Below are positions 43,015 through 51,616 of a stretch of DNA of 64,000 nt, piece after piece; position 1 is the stretch's first letter; each line of letters opens with the position of its first letter. The DNA comes from PALG01 sp964495885 (GTDB taxonomy: Bacteria > Bacteroidota > Bacteroidia > Flavobacteriales > Flavobacteriaceae). A program made the position numbers and the translations under genes. The notes under the pieces are model-generated. The model saw only the letters and a list, made by a program, of their open reading frames with translations, ran no database searches and was not told the origin of the DNA. The stretch is from the NCBI GenBank assembly GCA_964495885.1, contig CAZBWO010000004.1, positions 1 to 64,000 of the forward strand, read 5' to 3'.

Positions 43015-44214
43015 ATGAAACAGTCCTGTATTGTCTTTCTATTGATGGCCCTAATTGGGCTTAAAGTAAGTTCACAAGAAATAAGTGATTCAACCTTCGG
43101 AAAAGGAATAATAAATTACACTGCTAAGGATAGTACCTTTAATGTAAAATTTGCGCCTCGTATACAAGTTAGATACCAATCGAAATGGAATCACGATGGT
43201 GTTGATTATGACAGCCCAGAATACAATTTCCTAGTTAGACGAGCACGTTTGAAATTAGACGGTTGGGTTTATACTCCAAAATTAAAATATAAGATTGAGT
43301 TAGGATTATCTAATCGTGATATTTCAGGAAGTAATCCGTTTAACAGAAATACGCCTAGGTTCATTCTAGACGCTGTAATTAAATGGAATTTTTATGAAAA
43401 TTTCGAGTTATGGGCAGGTCAAACAAAATTACCTGGTAATGTAGAACGAGTTGTTTCTTCGGGAGATCTTCAACTTATAGATAGATCCCTATTGAATAGC
43501 AGGTTTAATATTGATCGTGATATGGGAATTCAGCTTCGTCATCACTTCAGTTTAGGAAATTTATTCTTTCGAGAAAAATTTGCACTATCCCAAGGTGAAG
43601 GCAGAAACATTACCGAAGGAAATGAGGGAGGTTTACAATATACCGGAAGAATTGAAATCCATCCTTTTGGCAAGTTCAAATCCAAGGGGGATTATGTACA
43701 GGCCGATTTGGTAAGGGAAAGTCAACCGAAGCTAATGGTTGGCGCAACCTATGACTATAATGAAAATGCAGTTAAAACAAGAAGTAATTTGGGCTCTTAC
43801 ATGTTCTTAAGTGACGGGTCTTTATACGAAACCAACATCACCACATTTTTTGTGGATGCAATGTTCAAATATAAAGGTATTTCATTTATGGGAGAATATG
43901 CTAATCGCGATGCCGATGCACCAGTAGCAATTGACCCAGATGGAACAGAGACAGGTGACATTGTATTAGTTGGAAACTCACTAAATCTACAAGCAGGGTA
44001 TTTATTCAAAAATAATTACGAAATTGTGGGACGCTATACAAATACAGATTTTGATGCTGTTACTGAAAGATTAGGAGAAGATCAATACACATTAGGATTT
44101 TCAAAGTACGTTGTAGGGCATAAACTTAAAATCCAATCAGATTTTACCTATTCCCAATTGGGCGGTGAAAAGGATTTTATAGAATTTAGAATAGGATTTG
44201 ATGTCCATCTTTAA
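43015..44214 (+). CDS. OprO/OprP-type phosphate-selective porin
   Basis: Protein of 399 residues. A signal peptide (about 1-20, ending KVSSQ) is followed by a 16-stranded barrel pattern with FAPRIQVRYQSKW at the start, VRRARLKLDGWVY (about 65) and GQTKLPGNVERVVSSGDLQLIDRS (about 140), blocks typical of the phosphate-selective porin O and P family. The C-terminal strand ends FRIGFDVHL. Family members pass phosphate or polyphosphate, but selectivity here is not proven. The ATG at 43015 starts the signal peptide; TTG 42985 overlaps the promoter. The PiT transporter gene follows at 68 bases. Confidence 0.85.
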   Translation: MKQSCIVFLLMALIGLKVSSQEISDSTFGKGIINYTAKDSTFNVKFAPRIQVRYQSKWNHDGVDYDSPEYNFLVRRARLKLDGWVYTPKLKYKIELGLSNRDISGSNPFNRNTPRFILDAVIKWNFYENFELWAGQTKLPGNVERVVSSGDLQLIDRSLLNSRFNIDRDMGIQLRHHFSLGNLFFREKFALSQGEGRNITEGNEGGLQYTGRIEIHPFGKFKSKGDYVQADLVRESQPKLMVGATYDYNENAVKTRSNLGSYMFLSDGSLYETNITTFFVDAMFKYKGISFMGEYANRDADAPVAIDPDGTETGDIVLVGNSLNLQAGYLFKNNYEIVGRYTNTDFDAVTERLGEDQYTLGFSKYVVGHKLKIQSDFTYSQLGGEKDFIEFRIGFDVHL

Positions 44215-44216
44215 TA

Positions 44217-44260
44217 TAACAATTTAGTAACAATCAAACTGTATATAATTTAGAAATTTG
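44217..44260 (+). promoter_or_regulatory. PHO-box-like repeats and -7-like element of the PiT gene
   Basis: TAACAAT (44217-44223) and TAACAAT (44228-44234) are perfect 7-bp direct repeats with a 4-bp spacer, exactly the 7+4+7 layout of a PHO box. GAAATTTG (44253-44260) follows 22 bases after the second C, 22 bases before the ATG. Confidence 0.6.
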
Positions 44261-44282
44261 CAGCAAATAATTAAACCATAAA

Positions 44283-46556
44283 ATGGAGAATATTTATCTA
44301 TTAATGTTAGTTGCTCTTGCTGGTCTAGCTATTGTTGATTTAGTAGTTGGAGTAAGCAATGACGCTGTTAACTTTTTGAATTCTGCTATTGGCTCAAAGG
44401 CCATTTCCTTTAAAAGTATCATGATTATTGCAAGTCTTGGAATTTTTATTGGAGCAGTTTTTTCAAGTGGTATGATGGAGGTCGCCCGAAAGGGAATCTT
44501 TGTACCTGGCGAATTTTACTTCGATGAAATCATGATCATTTTTATGGCCGTGATGATTACAGATGTTTTATTGCTGGACTTTTTCAACACCCTTGGAATG
44601 CCAACTTCCACAACTGTTTCTATCGTATTTGAATTACTGGGAGCTGCTGTGGTCATGGCCCTAATAAAAATAAGTGCCAATGATACTGAAAGTTTTGCTG
44701 CAATAACAAACTATATAAATACCGACAAAGCAACTGAAATTATTTCGGGAATTTTATTGTCTGTAGTCATTGCATTTACCATTGGTGCAATTATTCAGTG
44801 GATTTCAAGATTAATTTTTACTTTCCATTACGAAGAAAAAATCAAAAATTTTGGAGCAATTTTTGGTGGCGTTACTTTAACTGCTATCGGATATTTTATC
44901 TTTTTTAAGGGACTCAAAGGGACACCCTATTATGGAACTTTCAAGGATATTTTAGAAAGCCAAATGTGGTTTATAATTGGTGGAGGTTTTTTATTCTTTA
45001 CACTGTTTTCTTTCCTTTTTACCAAAATATTCAAAAAAAGCATTCTCATAATTGTAATTGCAGTAGGTACTTTTGGATTAGCACTTGCATTCTCAGGAAA
45101 TGACTTAGTTAATTTTATTGGTGTTCCTATGGCTGCCTACCATTCATATGAAGCCTGGGCTGCATTTGGCGATGCTGCTACAGCTTTTTCAATGAATGTG
45201 TTAGACAAGAAAGTTCCTGCCGAACCATTACTACTTTTCATTGCAGGGGGTATCATGGTAATCACTTTATGGCTATCTAAAAAGGCTAGAACTGTAACCG
45301 AAACAGAAATTGGACTTTCAAGGCAAGGTGATGGTTCAGAAAAATTTAGCCCAAACATGCTTTCAAGGGCAATTGTAAAAGGTAGCACTAAATTAGTTTC
45401 TGCTATGGGTGCAATTATTCCTCAATCTACCCAAGACAAAATTGCAAATAGCTTTGAGAAACCAAATCAAAACATTCCTGCAAGTAGAGCTCATGAAGTT
45501 CCTGCTTTTGATTTGATTAGAGCATCTGTAAATTTAACAGTGGCAGGTGTGTTAATTTCAATTGCAACATCAATGAAGCTTCCCCTTTCCACTACTTACG
45601 TAACTTTTATGGTTGCAATGGGTACATCCCTTTCAGATAGGGCTTGGGGACGTGAAAGTGCTGTTTACCGAGTAGCAGGGGTGATAAACGTAATTGGAGG
45701 ATGGTTTTTTACAGCATTTAGTGCCTTTGTAGCAGCAGGAACACTAACCTATATAATTTATCTTGGCAAAGGCCCCGCAATTGCCATCCTTTTATTAGTT
45801 GCCATAGGTTTATTGATTAGAAATTATATCTCGCACAAAAAGAAAAGCAAAGCTAAATTAGATAGAACCGGGCTTAAAAAATCTGAAAGTAAGACCGTAC
45901 AAGGGATCATTTCAGAAAGTGCGCAGAATATCTCTAATGTAGTCTCCAGAACAAATAAAATTTATTCTGATGTACTGAAAGGTCTTGCTAAACAAGATAC
46001 CTCGAAGCTTAAAAAGAGTAAAAAAGGTGTTGAAAAATTAGATAATGAAATTGAAGATTTAAGAAATAACATCTTTTATTTCATTAAAAACTTAGATGAA
46101 ACCAGTGTACGAGGAAGCAACTTCTATATTACTATTTTGGCATATTTAACAGACATTGCCCAATCGTTAGAGTACATCTCCAAAAAAAGCTACAAACATG
46201 TAAACAACAATCATAAAGCTTTAAGATTTAATCAGATTAGAGATCTTCAGGAAGTAAATGAAAAATTAAGCATGTTACTGGATGAAGTACAATCTGTTTT
46301 TGAGTCTAAGGAGTTTGAAAAATTATCTGAAATTATAAATCAAATCCCAGGGATAAATGAAATTTTATCAAACAAGATTGATAAGCAAATCTCGAGGACC
46401 AGAACTGAAGAATCAAGTCCAAAGAATACCACCTTGTATTTTAACCTTCTTATGGAATCAATGGATCTAGTCAAAGCATTAAGCAATTTGTTAGATGAAT
46501 ATAACAATAGTCATAATGCAAACTTGATAGTTGATGCAGAAGTTAAGGATGAATAA
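44283..46556 (+). CDS. PiT-family inorganic phosphate transporter with C-terminal PhoU-like domain
   Basis: Protein of 757 residues. The first 520 residues form the PiT (PHO4) transporter: about ten membrane helices and the duplicated signature seen as GVSNDAVNFLNSAIG (about 22) and GNDLVNFIGVPMAAYHS (about 271). From about 540 to 757 there is no membrane helix but a long helical bundle (ISNVVSRTNKIYSDVLKGL, LYFNLLMESMDLVKALSNLL) that resembles PhoU/DUF47. PiT and its PhoU-like regulator are usually separate genes, so this is a fusion. It moves phosphate across the inner membrane with H+ or Na+. Confidence 0.88.
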   Translation: MENIYLLMLVALAGLAIVDLVVGVSNDAVNFLNSAIGSKAISFKSIMIIASLGIFIGAVFSSGMMEVARKGIFVPGEFYFDEIMIIFMAVMITDVLLLDFFNTLGMPTSTTVSIVFELLGAAVVMALIKISANDTESFAAITNYINTDKATEIISGILLSVVIAFTIGAIIQWISRLIFTFHYEEKIKNFGAIFGGVTLTAIGYFIFFKGLKGTPYYGTFKDILESQMWFIIGGGFLFFTLFSFLFTKIFKKSILIIVIAVGTFGLALAFSGNDLVNFIGVPMAAYHSYEAWAAFGDAATAFSMNVLDKKVPAEPLLLFIAGGIMVITLWLSKKARTVTETEIGLSRQGDGSEKFSPNMLSRAIVKGSTKLVSAMGAIIPQSTQDKIANSFEKPNQNIPASRAHEVPAFDLIRASVNLTVAGVLISIATSMKLPLSTTYVTFMVAMGTSLSDRAWGRESAVYRVAGVINVIGGWFFTAFSAFVAAGTLTYIIYLGKGPAIAILLLVAIGLLIRNYISHKKKSKAKLDRTGLKKSESKTVQGIISESAQNISNVVSRTNKIYSDVLKGLAKQDTSKLKKSKKGVEKLDNEIEDLRNNIFYFIKNLDETSVRGSNFYITILAYLTDIAQSLEYISKKSYKHVNNNHKALRFNQIRDLQEVNEKLSMLLDEVQSVFESKEFEKLSEIINQIPGINEILSNKIDKQISRTRTEESSPKNTTLYFNLLMESMDLVKALSNLLDEYNNSHNANLIVDAEVKDE

Positions 46557-46580
46557 CTTCAAACAGGTTCTATTAAAAAC

Positions 46581-46618
46581 TAAAAAGGGCTATAACTTCA
46601 AAGTTACAGCCCTTTTTA
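46581..46618. terminator. Bidirectional terminator after the PiT gene
   Basis: Arms of 18 bases (46581-46598 and 46601-46618) pair with one A/C mismatch; A-run and T-run flank the core AAGGGCT and AGCCCTT. It serves PiT and the convergent lipoprotein gene. Confidence 0.92.
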
Positions 46619-46636
46619 GTTTTATATATATTTAAT

Positions 46637-47233
46637 TTATCCCAAATCTTCGGCATCCATATCATCAATGGCATCCCAAGTTTCTTCTATATTCATATTC
46701 TTGCCATCGGCTTTAATGTAAAAACGGTCGTTCTGCATTAATTGTATGCTGCTGTTATTTCGGTCTTTCCAGTATTCTTCAATGGCCTTAACTCCATCTT
46801 TAGTGATGGTCCTTCGGGTTTTGGTTTCAGACTCCTCTTCAAAATCCTGGGAGAATAAAATACGAACACCCGCTGTGGCGGCAGCGCCCATTTCCCCTGC
46901 TCCATCCATAATGGTCACTTTAAAGGTCTTGCTTTTGTCTTCATTGGCATAGGTAGCTTCCAAAGAGGCAATTTTCATGAAACTGGTTTGACCGGCTTTG
47001 TAGGCAATGCGCTTCATCCCATTCACTTCATCTGGGAGCCAAGCCTTCAACTCCTCATTGGTAAGCGGAGTTACCTCTTTTAAGGCTTCAATATCCTCCT
47101 GCATGTCGTTCATTTCCTTGATGGCATTGTTGGTGTTTTCTACATTCTCCTTGGTTTCCTTTATTTTCTTGGAAACCGGGTTATCACAAGAAATAAGTAG
47201 CATAACTGTTAGTGCTAATAAAATACGTTTCAT
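46637..47233 (-). CDS. Lipoprotein with helical N-terminal region
   Basis: Protein of 198 residues. The lipobox LLISC gives Cys16 as lipidation site. A coiled-coil-like stretch (about 20-55, KKIKETKENVENTNNAIKE) is followed by a mixed alpha/beta domain (about 65-175). I do not recognise a named family; it resembles other small Bacteroidota transport-associated or stress lipoproteins only in general layout. It is convergent with the PiT gene and shares its terminator. Function unknown. Confidence 0.7.
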   Translation of the reverse strand: MKRILLALTVMLLISCDNPVSKKIKETKENVENTNNAIKEMNDMQEDIEALKEVTPLTNEELKAWLPDEVNGMKRIAYKAGQTSFMKIASLEATYANEDKSKTFKVTIMDGAGEMGAAATAGVRILFSQDFEEESETKTRRTITKDGVKAIEEYWKDRNNSSIQLMQNDRFYIKADGKNMNIEETWDAIDDMDAEDLG

Positions 47234-47329
47234 AATTAAAAGATTATTGGTTGCTCTAATATACTAACAAATAAGAAGTTGCAAACCAGTTATTGGAGAT
47301 ATTTTAAAACATGGATAAGGAGTCGACCT

Positions 47330-47893
47330 TTAAAGATCAGCGGCAACTTTCTCCAAAGCAGTATACCAGTCGGGTCCAAACTTTCTAATAAGTGCTTCCT
47401 TTACAAATATATAGACTGGCACCTGCAGCTCTTTCCCTAACACACAGGCATCATCACAAATTGGCCATTTGTGGTAATTTACAGCGGCAAATTCACTGTA
47501 TTCCTGCACCCTAACTGGATAGAGATGACAGGAAATAGGCTTTTGGAAGTCAATTTCACCGGCTCTGAAGGCATCTTCAATCCCGCAAGAAGCAATCCCA
47601 CTTTCCGTAAAGGTAACATACGCACATTCCTTTCCATCAATCAATGGGGTTTCCAATTCGTCCAACGGACTCACAATATGAGTACCTTGCGCCTCTATGG
47701 CAGCAATCCCTTCAGCACGTAAAAAAGGCTTCACTTTTGGATAGATTTCCTGTAGGATGGAAACTTCTGTTTCAGTGACTGGGGCGCCTGCTTCCCCTTC
47801 AATACAACAAGCCCCTTTACAAGCATTGAGATTGCACACAAAATCCCTATCTAGGATTTCTTCGGAAACGATGGTTTTTCCCAATTGAAACAT
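47330..47893 (-). CDS. DUF3109-family protein
   Basis: Protein of 187 residues with a conserved Cys pattern. CNLNACKGACC near residue 20 has four Cys, and more follow at ASCGIEDAF, ISCHLYPVRV and WPICDDACVLG. The pattern points to a metal or iron-sulfur site. The function of this widespread Bacteroidota family is not known. The start is placed at the ATG at 47893, which gives the family N-terminus MFQLGKTIVSEEIL and lies four bases after a -7 element; the longer frame to 47965 would include the promoter. Confidence 0.82.
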   Translation of the reverse strand: MFQLGKTIVSEEILDRDFVCNLNACKGACCIEGEAGAPVTETEVSILQEIYPKVKPFLRAEGIAAIEAQGTHIVSPLDELETPLIDGKECAYVTFTESGIASCGIEDAFRAGEIDFQKPISCHLYPVRVQEYSEFAAVNYHKWPICDDACVLGKELQVPVYIFVKEALIRKFGPDWYTALEKVAADL

Positions 47894-47897
47894 AGGG

Positions 47898-47905
47898 CAA
47901 AGATA
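47898..47905 (-). promoter_or_regulatory. -7 element TATCTTTG of the DUF3109 gene
   Basis: Exact minus-strand match to TAnnTTTG, four bases before the ATG at 47893. Confidence 0.65.
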
Positions 47906-47951
47906 ACGGCTATTTTCTGGTAAAAATAGGAAGGGTACGTATTTGTTTCCG

Positions 47952-47959
47952 TAATTTTG
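47952..47959 (+). promoter_or_regulatory. -7 element TAATTTTG of marC
   Basis: Exact match to TAnnTTTG, 17 bases before the ATG at 47977 and 46 bases from the divergent DUF3109 element. Confidence 0.6.
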
Positions 47960-47976
47960 CCACAAATTGAAAAGGG

Positions 47977-48558
47977 ATGATGCTAAACTTTAAGGAAATA
48001 GCAACTGCCAGTATGGTGTTATTTGCTGTCATAGACATTATTGGCAGTATTCCCGTTATTATTTCGCTAAGGGAAAAAAACGGGCATATTAGTAGTACCA
48101 AGGCCTCTATCATTGCTGCGGTGGTCATGGTTGTTTTTCTGTTTGTTGGAGAAGAAATCCTTAAACTCATTGGGATTAACGTAAATGAGTTTGCGGTAGC
48201 TGGGGCTTTTATCCTGTTTTTTATTGCCATGGAAATGATTTTAGGGGTTACCTTATTTAAAGAAAAAAAGGGCAAGAAACAGACTGCTACTGTGTTCCCA
48301 ATTGCTTTCCCCATGGTAGCTGGACCAGGCTCGCTCACCACCTTGGTTTCCCTAAGGGCAGAATATGAGGCCCAGAACATTATCATCGCAATTTTGGTGA
48401 ATGTACTAGTAGTTTTCCTTGTACTGAAAACCTCCGGAAAGCTTCAAAAGTTATTGGGAGCCAACGGCATTGCAATCATAGAAAAAATATTCGGGGTGAT
48501 TTTATTAGCGATTTCGGTAAAACTATTCACCTCAAACATTCAGGAATTATTTAATTGA
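47977..48558 (+). CDS. MarC-family integral membrane protein
   Basis: Protein of 193 residues with six predicted helices. ASMVLFAVIDIIGSIPVII near the N-terminus and FPIAFPMVAGPGSLTTLVSL (about 105) are the family's two repeat signatures. MarC proteins were once linked to antibiotic resistance, but the role is unsettled. The small gene that follows begins six bases after its stop. Confidence 0.9.
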   Translation: MMLNFKEIATASMVLFAVIDIIGSIPVIISLREKNGHISSTKASIIAAVVMVVFLFVGEEILKLIGINVNEFAVAGAFILFFIAMEMILGVTLFKEKKGKKQTATVFPIAFPMVAGPGSLTTLVSLRAEYEAQNIIIAILVNVLVVFLVLKTSGKLQKLLGANGIAIIEKIFGVILLAISVKLFTSNIQELFN

Positions 48559-48563
48559 AGCAT

Positions 48564-48764
48564 ATGAAGATTTTTCGGTATATCATCATGGCCCTAGCAT
48601 TGGCTCTTATTATTTACAATAGCACCAAACTTGATTTCGAAAATCTATTGGAGGGAGATAGTCTTGTGGCACTCATTGGGATTTTCGCAGCTGCTTGTGC
48701 ATTGGTCTTGATGGGCATCCTAAATACTGCTGTTTCCATTTCCAAAAAACAAAAAAGGAGATAA
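48564..48764 (+). CDS. Small membrane protein (66 aa) after marC
   Basis: Protein of 66 residues with two hydrophobic helices (about 4-18 and 33-55) and a basic C-terminal tail (KKQKRR). The ATG at 48564 is used; TTG 48555 overlaps the marC stop and adds three residues. It is probably cotranscribed with marC and ends three bases before the convergent protease gene. No family recognised. Confidence 0.65.
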   Translation: MKIFRYIIMALALALIIYNSTKLDFENLLEGDSLVALIGIFAAACALVLMGILNTAVSISKKQKRR

Positions 48765-48767
48765 ATC

Positions 48768-50354
48768 TTAAGGTCTAGATTGTAGCTCTCGCACCTTTTG
48801 AATCATCTGGTCATTGGCGTTCAAGATGATTTCATATTCATTGGGGCCATACAACTGTTGGGCAATGTTGGCCTTAAGGGCTAATTTCAATTCGGCATCA
48901 TACTGGGTCATATCAATCTGCGCTTCCTGAAGCCTGGAATAGGAAATAAAAGACGCAGCCAAATTATCCCCTATTTCGTAATTTTCCTTGAAATCTTCAA
49001 AAGGAACATCTTTAAATCGGCCCCTATTTTCCTCTAAATATTCAAAAATAAAATAGCTCATGAAACCATTTCGGGTTACATAGCGCAAGGTTTCATTTTC
49101 AATACTGGTATCCTTTGGCACAAATACATCTGGAATGATGCCTCCCCCGCCATAGACCACTTTCCCCCTGGGCGTCACAAACCGAAGGGAATCTGCCACT
49201 TGAATACTATCTGCATGTAACAACTCCCCGTTTCGGTATCTCTTTTCGTAATCACTGTAATAGGAATTGTTTCCGTCTCCATAGGGACGCTGGATAGATC
49301 GGCCCGTAGGTGTGTAATATCTTGCAATGGTAAGCCGAACCGCGCTTCCGTCTCCCAATGCCATTTCCCTTTGCACCAATCCTTTTCCAAAAGACCGTCT
49401 ACCTACAATGGTACCTTTATCATTATCCTGAAGCGCACCTGCCACAATTTCACTGGCCGAAGCAGAATTTTCATTGATAAGCACAAACAATTTCCCGTGT
49501 TCAAAATCTCCTTTCCCAGAAGCATAGGTTCTGGTTTCTTCCCCTGTTTTGTTCTTTGTGATCAACAATAATTTGTCGTCCTCTAAAAATTCATCCAGTA
49601 TTTTTTCTGCGGAAGAAATATACCCCCCCGGATTGTTCCTGAGATCCAGAATCAAGTTTTCCATGCCTTGATCCATAAGGGTCTCTAATGCTTTTTTGAA
49701 TTCCTCATAGGTCGTTTCCGAAAAACGATTCACTTTAATGTAGCCCAATTGGTCATCTACCATATACGAAGCATCCACACTAATCAAAGGGACCCGGCGT
49801 CTCTTTAGTTTAAAGGTAAGCAAATCATCTGCTCCTTCCCGGTATACTTTTAAAGTGACCTTTGAATTAATTTCCCCTTTCAGAAATTTAGAAATACTGT
49901 CACGATTGACCTCTTCCCCAAAAAGTTTTTTACCATCGGCATATAAAATCCTATCACCTCCTTTAATGCCAACCTTTTCAGCACTTCCGCCTTCAATGGC
50001 GCGGATGACTGCAATGGAGTCGCGATACACATAAAAACTCACGCCAATCCCCACAAAATTCCCACGCATGTCATCTGCATTGTCTTCGTATTCTGAAACG
50101 GGAATATATACCGAATGGGGGTCTAGGTTTTCTAAAATTCCATTTACGGTAACATCCACAATACTATCTGTATTCACTTCATCCACATACTCATAGTCAA
50201 TGTAATCAATCAACCTATTGAGCTTGTCTTTTTTTGAATTGGTCGCGAATATTTTCTTATTCGTATCCTGAAAATTCAGTTTTGAACCCACAAATACCCC
50301 CAGCGCTATAGCAGCACCAACAATTAATGGAAGGTATTTTTTGGCAGAACTCAT
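48768..50354 (-). CDS. ctpA: C-terminal processing peptidase (S41 family)
   Basis: Protein of 528 residues. A membrane/signal segment (about 8-25) exports a PDZ domain (about 90-170, with GIGVSFYV and GIKGGDRILYADG) and the S41 protease domain (about 190-370). The nucleophile lies in ENSASASEIVAG (about 298) and the catalytic Lys in GRRSFGKGLVQ (about 325). Such proteases trim periplasmic or envelope proteins from the C-terminus. Its start overlaps the stop of the dCMP deaminase gene, so the two are cotranscribed. Confidence 0.93.
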   Translation of the reverse strand: MSSAKKYLPLIVGAAIALGVFVGSKLNFQDTNKKIFATNSKKDKLNRLIDYIDYEYVDEVNTDSIVDVTVNGILENLDPHSVYIPVSEYEDNADDMRGNFVGIGVSFYVYRDSIAVIRAIEGGSAEKVGIKGGDRILYADGKKLFGEEVNRDSISKFLKGEINSKVTLKVYREGADDLLTFKLKRRRVPLISVDASYMVDDQLGYIKVNRFSETTYEEFKKALETLMDQGMENLILDLRNNPGGYISSAEKILDEFLEDDKLLLITKNKTGEETRTYASGKGDFEHGKLFVLINENSASASEIVAGALQDNDKGTIVGRRSFGKGLVQREMALGDGSAVRLTIARYYTPTGRSIQRPYGDGNNSYYSDYEKRYRNGELLHADSIQVADSLRFVTPRGKVVYGGGGIIPDVFVPKDTSIENETLRYVTRNGFMSYFIFEYLEENRGRFKDVPFEDFKENYEIGDNLAASFISYSRLQEAQIDMTQYDAELKLALKANIAQQLYGPNEYEIILNANDQMIQKVRELQSRP

Positions 50355-50782
50355 CTATCTAAAGAATCTATATGTGTAATATCAACGCCAGCTTTTTCTA
50401 AAAATTTCAATCCCGAATCATCTTTATATCCTTGGTGATATACCAAGCGGTGAATTCCGGCTTGATGGATTAATTTACTACATTGCTGGCAGGGAGACAT
50501 AGTAATGTATAGGGTAGCCCCTACACAAGATTGGGTAGAAGCAGCAACTTTTAAAATGGCATTGGCTTCGGCATGCAATACATACCACTTGGTATACCCT
50601 TCTTCATCTTCACAGATATTTTCGAAACCCGTAGGCGTTCCGTTGTAACCGTCACTAATGATCATTTTATCCTTGACAATCAATGCCCCTACTTTCCTAC
50701 GTTTACAATAAGAAAGTTGGCTCCATTCCTGGGCCATTCTTAGATAGGCAATATCATATTGTCGTTGCTTCTCTATATTCAT
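50351..50782 (-). CDS. Deoxycytidylate (dCMP) deaminase
   Basis: Protein of 143 residues of the cytidine-deaminase fold. HAEANAILK (about 71) holds the zinc His and catalytic Glu and SPCQQCSK (about 97) the two zinc Cys; an early CKRRKVGALIV block (about 26) is typical of dCMP deaminases. It makes dUMP from dCMP for thymidylate synthesis. It is distinct from the tadA at 34271. Operon with ctpA. Confidence 0.9.
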   Translation of the reverse strand: MNIEKQRQYDIAYLRMAQEWSQLSYCKRRKVGALIVKDKMIISDGYNGTPTGFENICEDEEGYTKWYVLHAEANAILKVAASTQSCVGATLYITMSPCQQCSKLIHQAGIHRLVYHQGYKDDSGLKFLEKAGVDITHIDSLDR

Positions 50783-50863
50783 AATAAAGTATTAGTAGCG
50801 AATTTAAAAGGAAGTTACGCTCCCACAAAAGAATTGGGTGTTAAATGTTTCCGAAAAAACCTT

Positions 50864-51442
50864 CTAAAAAGGCCATTGTTCCAATAACATGGGAAATGCC
50901 ATTCCAATGATAATACTTGAGATGACCAAAACCCAATCACGCTGCTGAAACCTAAAGAACGTTTTTAGCAGAAATCCAATAATCAATACACATAGCACAA
51001 TGATCACTTGTGAAATTTCAATCCCCAAAGCAAACTCCAACAGTGGAGCAAATCGTTTCTCATCATTTATTTGATTGAAATACCTTCCGAAGCCAAATCC
51101 ATGAATCACCCCAAAAAACAACGTAATAAAAAAGAGCACCCCAATACGTGTGTTTTTTGGAGCAGTATTTACCTGAATGATATTGTAGATGGCCGCTACT
51201 ATAATTGTTATTGGAATTAAAAATTCTACCCAAACCGGGGAAACCCGAACCACTTCGTAATGTGTTACCACTAGTGAAACCGTATGGCCTAAGGTGAAAA
51301 GGGAAACCAAAACCAGTAAACGCTTCCAAGAAGACCATGCGTAAGCAGCGCAAAGGGCAATAATGAAAAGTACATGATCATAGGCGTTCCAATCCAGCAC
51401 ATGTTCAAGTCCCAGTTTAAAATACAGCCAAAATTCAGACAT
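50864..51442 (-). CDS. HupE/UreJ-like membrane protein
   Basis: Protein of 192 residues with six hydrophobic helices. GLEHVLDWNAYDHVLFIIALCAA near the N-terminus and GVIHGFGFGRYF (about 112) carry the conserved His/Asp residues of the HupE/UreJ family, some of which transport nickel. No urease or hydrogenase genes are nearby, so the substrate here is open. It has its own gap on both sides and is probably a single-gene unit. Confidence 0.85.
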   Translation of the reverse strand: MSEFWLYFKLGLEHVLDWNAYDHVLFIIALCAAYAWSSWKRLLVLVSLFTLGHTVSLVVTHYEVVRVSPVWVEFLIPITIIVAAIYNIIQVNTAPKNTRIGVLFFITLFFGVIHGFGFGRYFNQINDEKRFAPLLEFALGIEISQVIIVLCVLIIGFLLKTFFRFQQRDWVLVISSIIIGMAFPMLLEQWPF

Positions 51443-51554
51443 ACGATTGGTTTTTGTAAAGGTAAAAGAAAGCTACAAAAATACTCCTATGCTTAGGTGT
51501 TTTATCTTAAAGACACACTTGAAAACCACAAAAAAGAATCCCTACATAAACTTT

Positions 51555-51585
51555 AAAAAAAAAAACGAGCTTCAAAAGAAGCTCG
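51555..51585 (-). terminator. Terminator downstream of tRNA-Leu
   Basis: Perfect stem CGAGCTTC and GAAGCTCG (51566-51585) with an AAAA loop, followed on the minus strand by a long T-run (complement of 51555-51565). Confidence 0.85.
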
Positions 51586-51616
51586 CTTGAAATTCAACCT
51601 TTTTTCTGGTTTGTTG

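Noticed and set aside
44217..44234. Ribosome-binding or structural role for the TAACAAT repeats
   Set aside because: Repeats lie upstream of the -7-like element, so they are outside the likely transcript.
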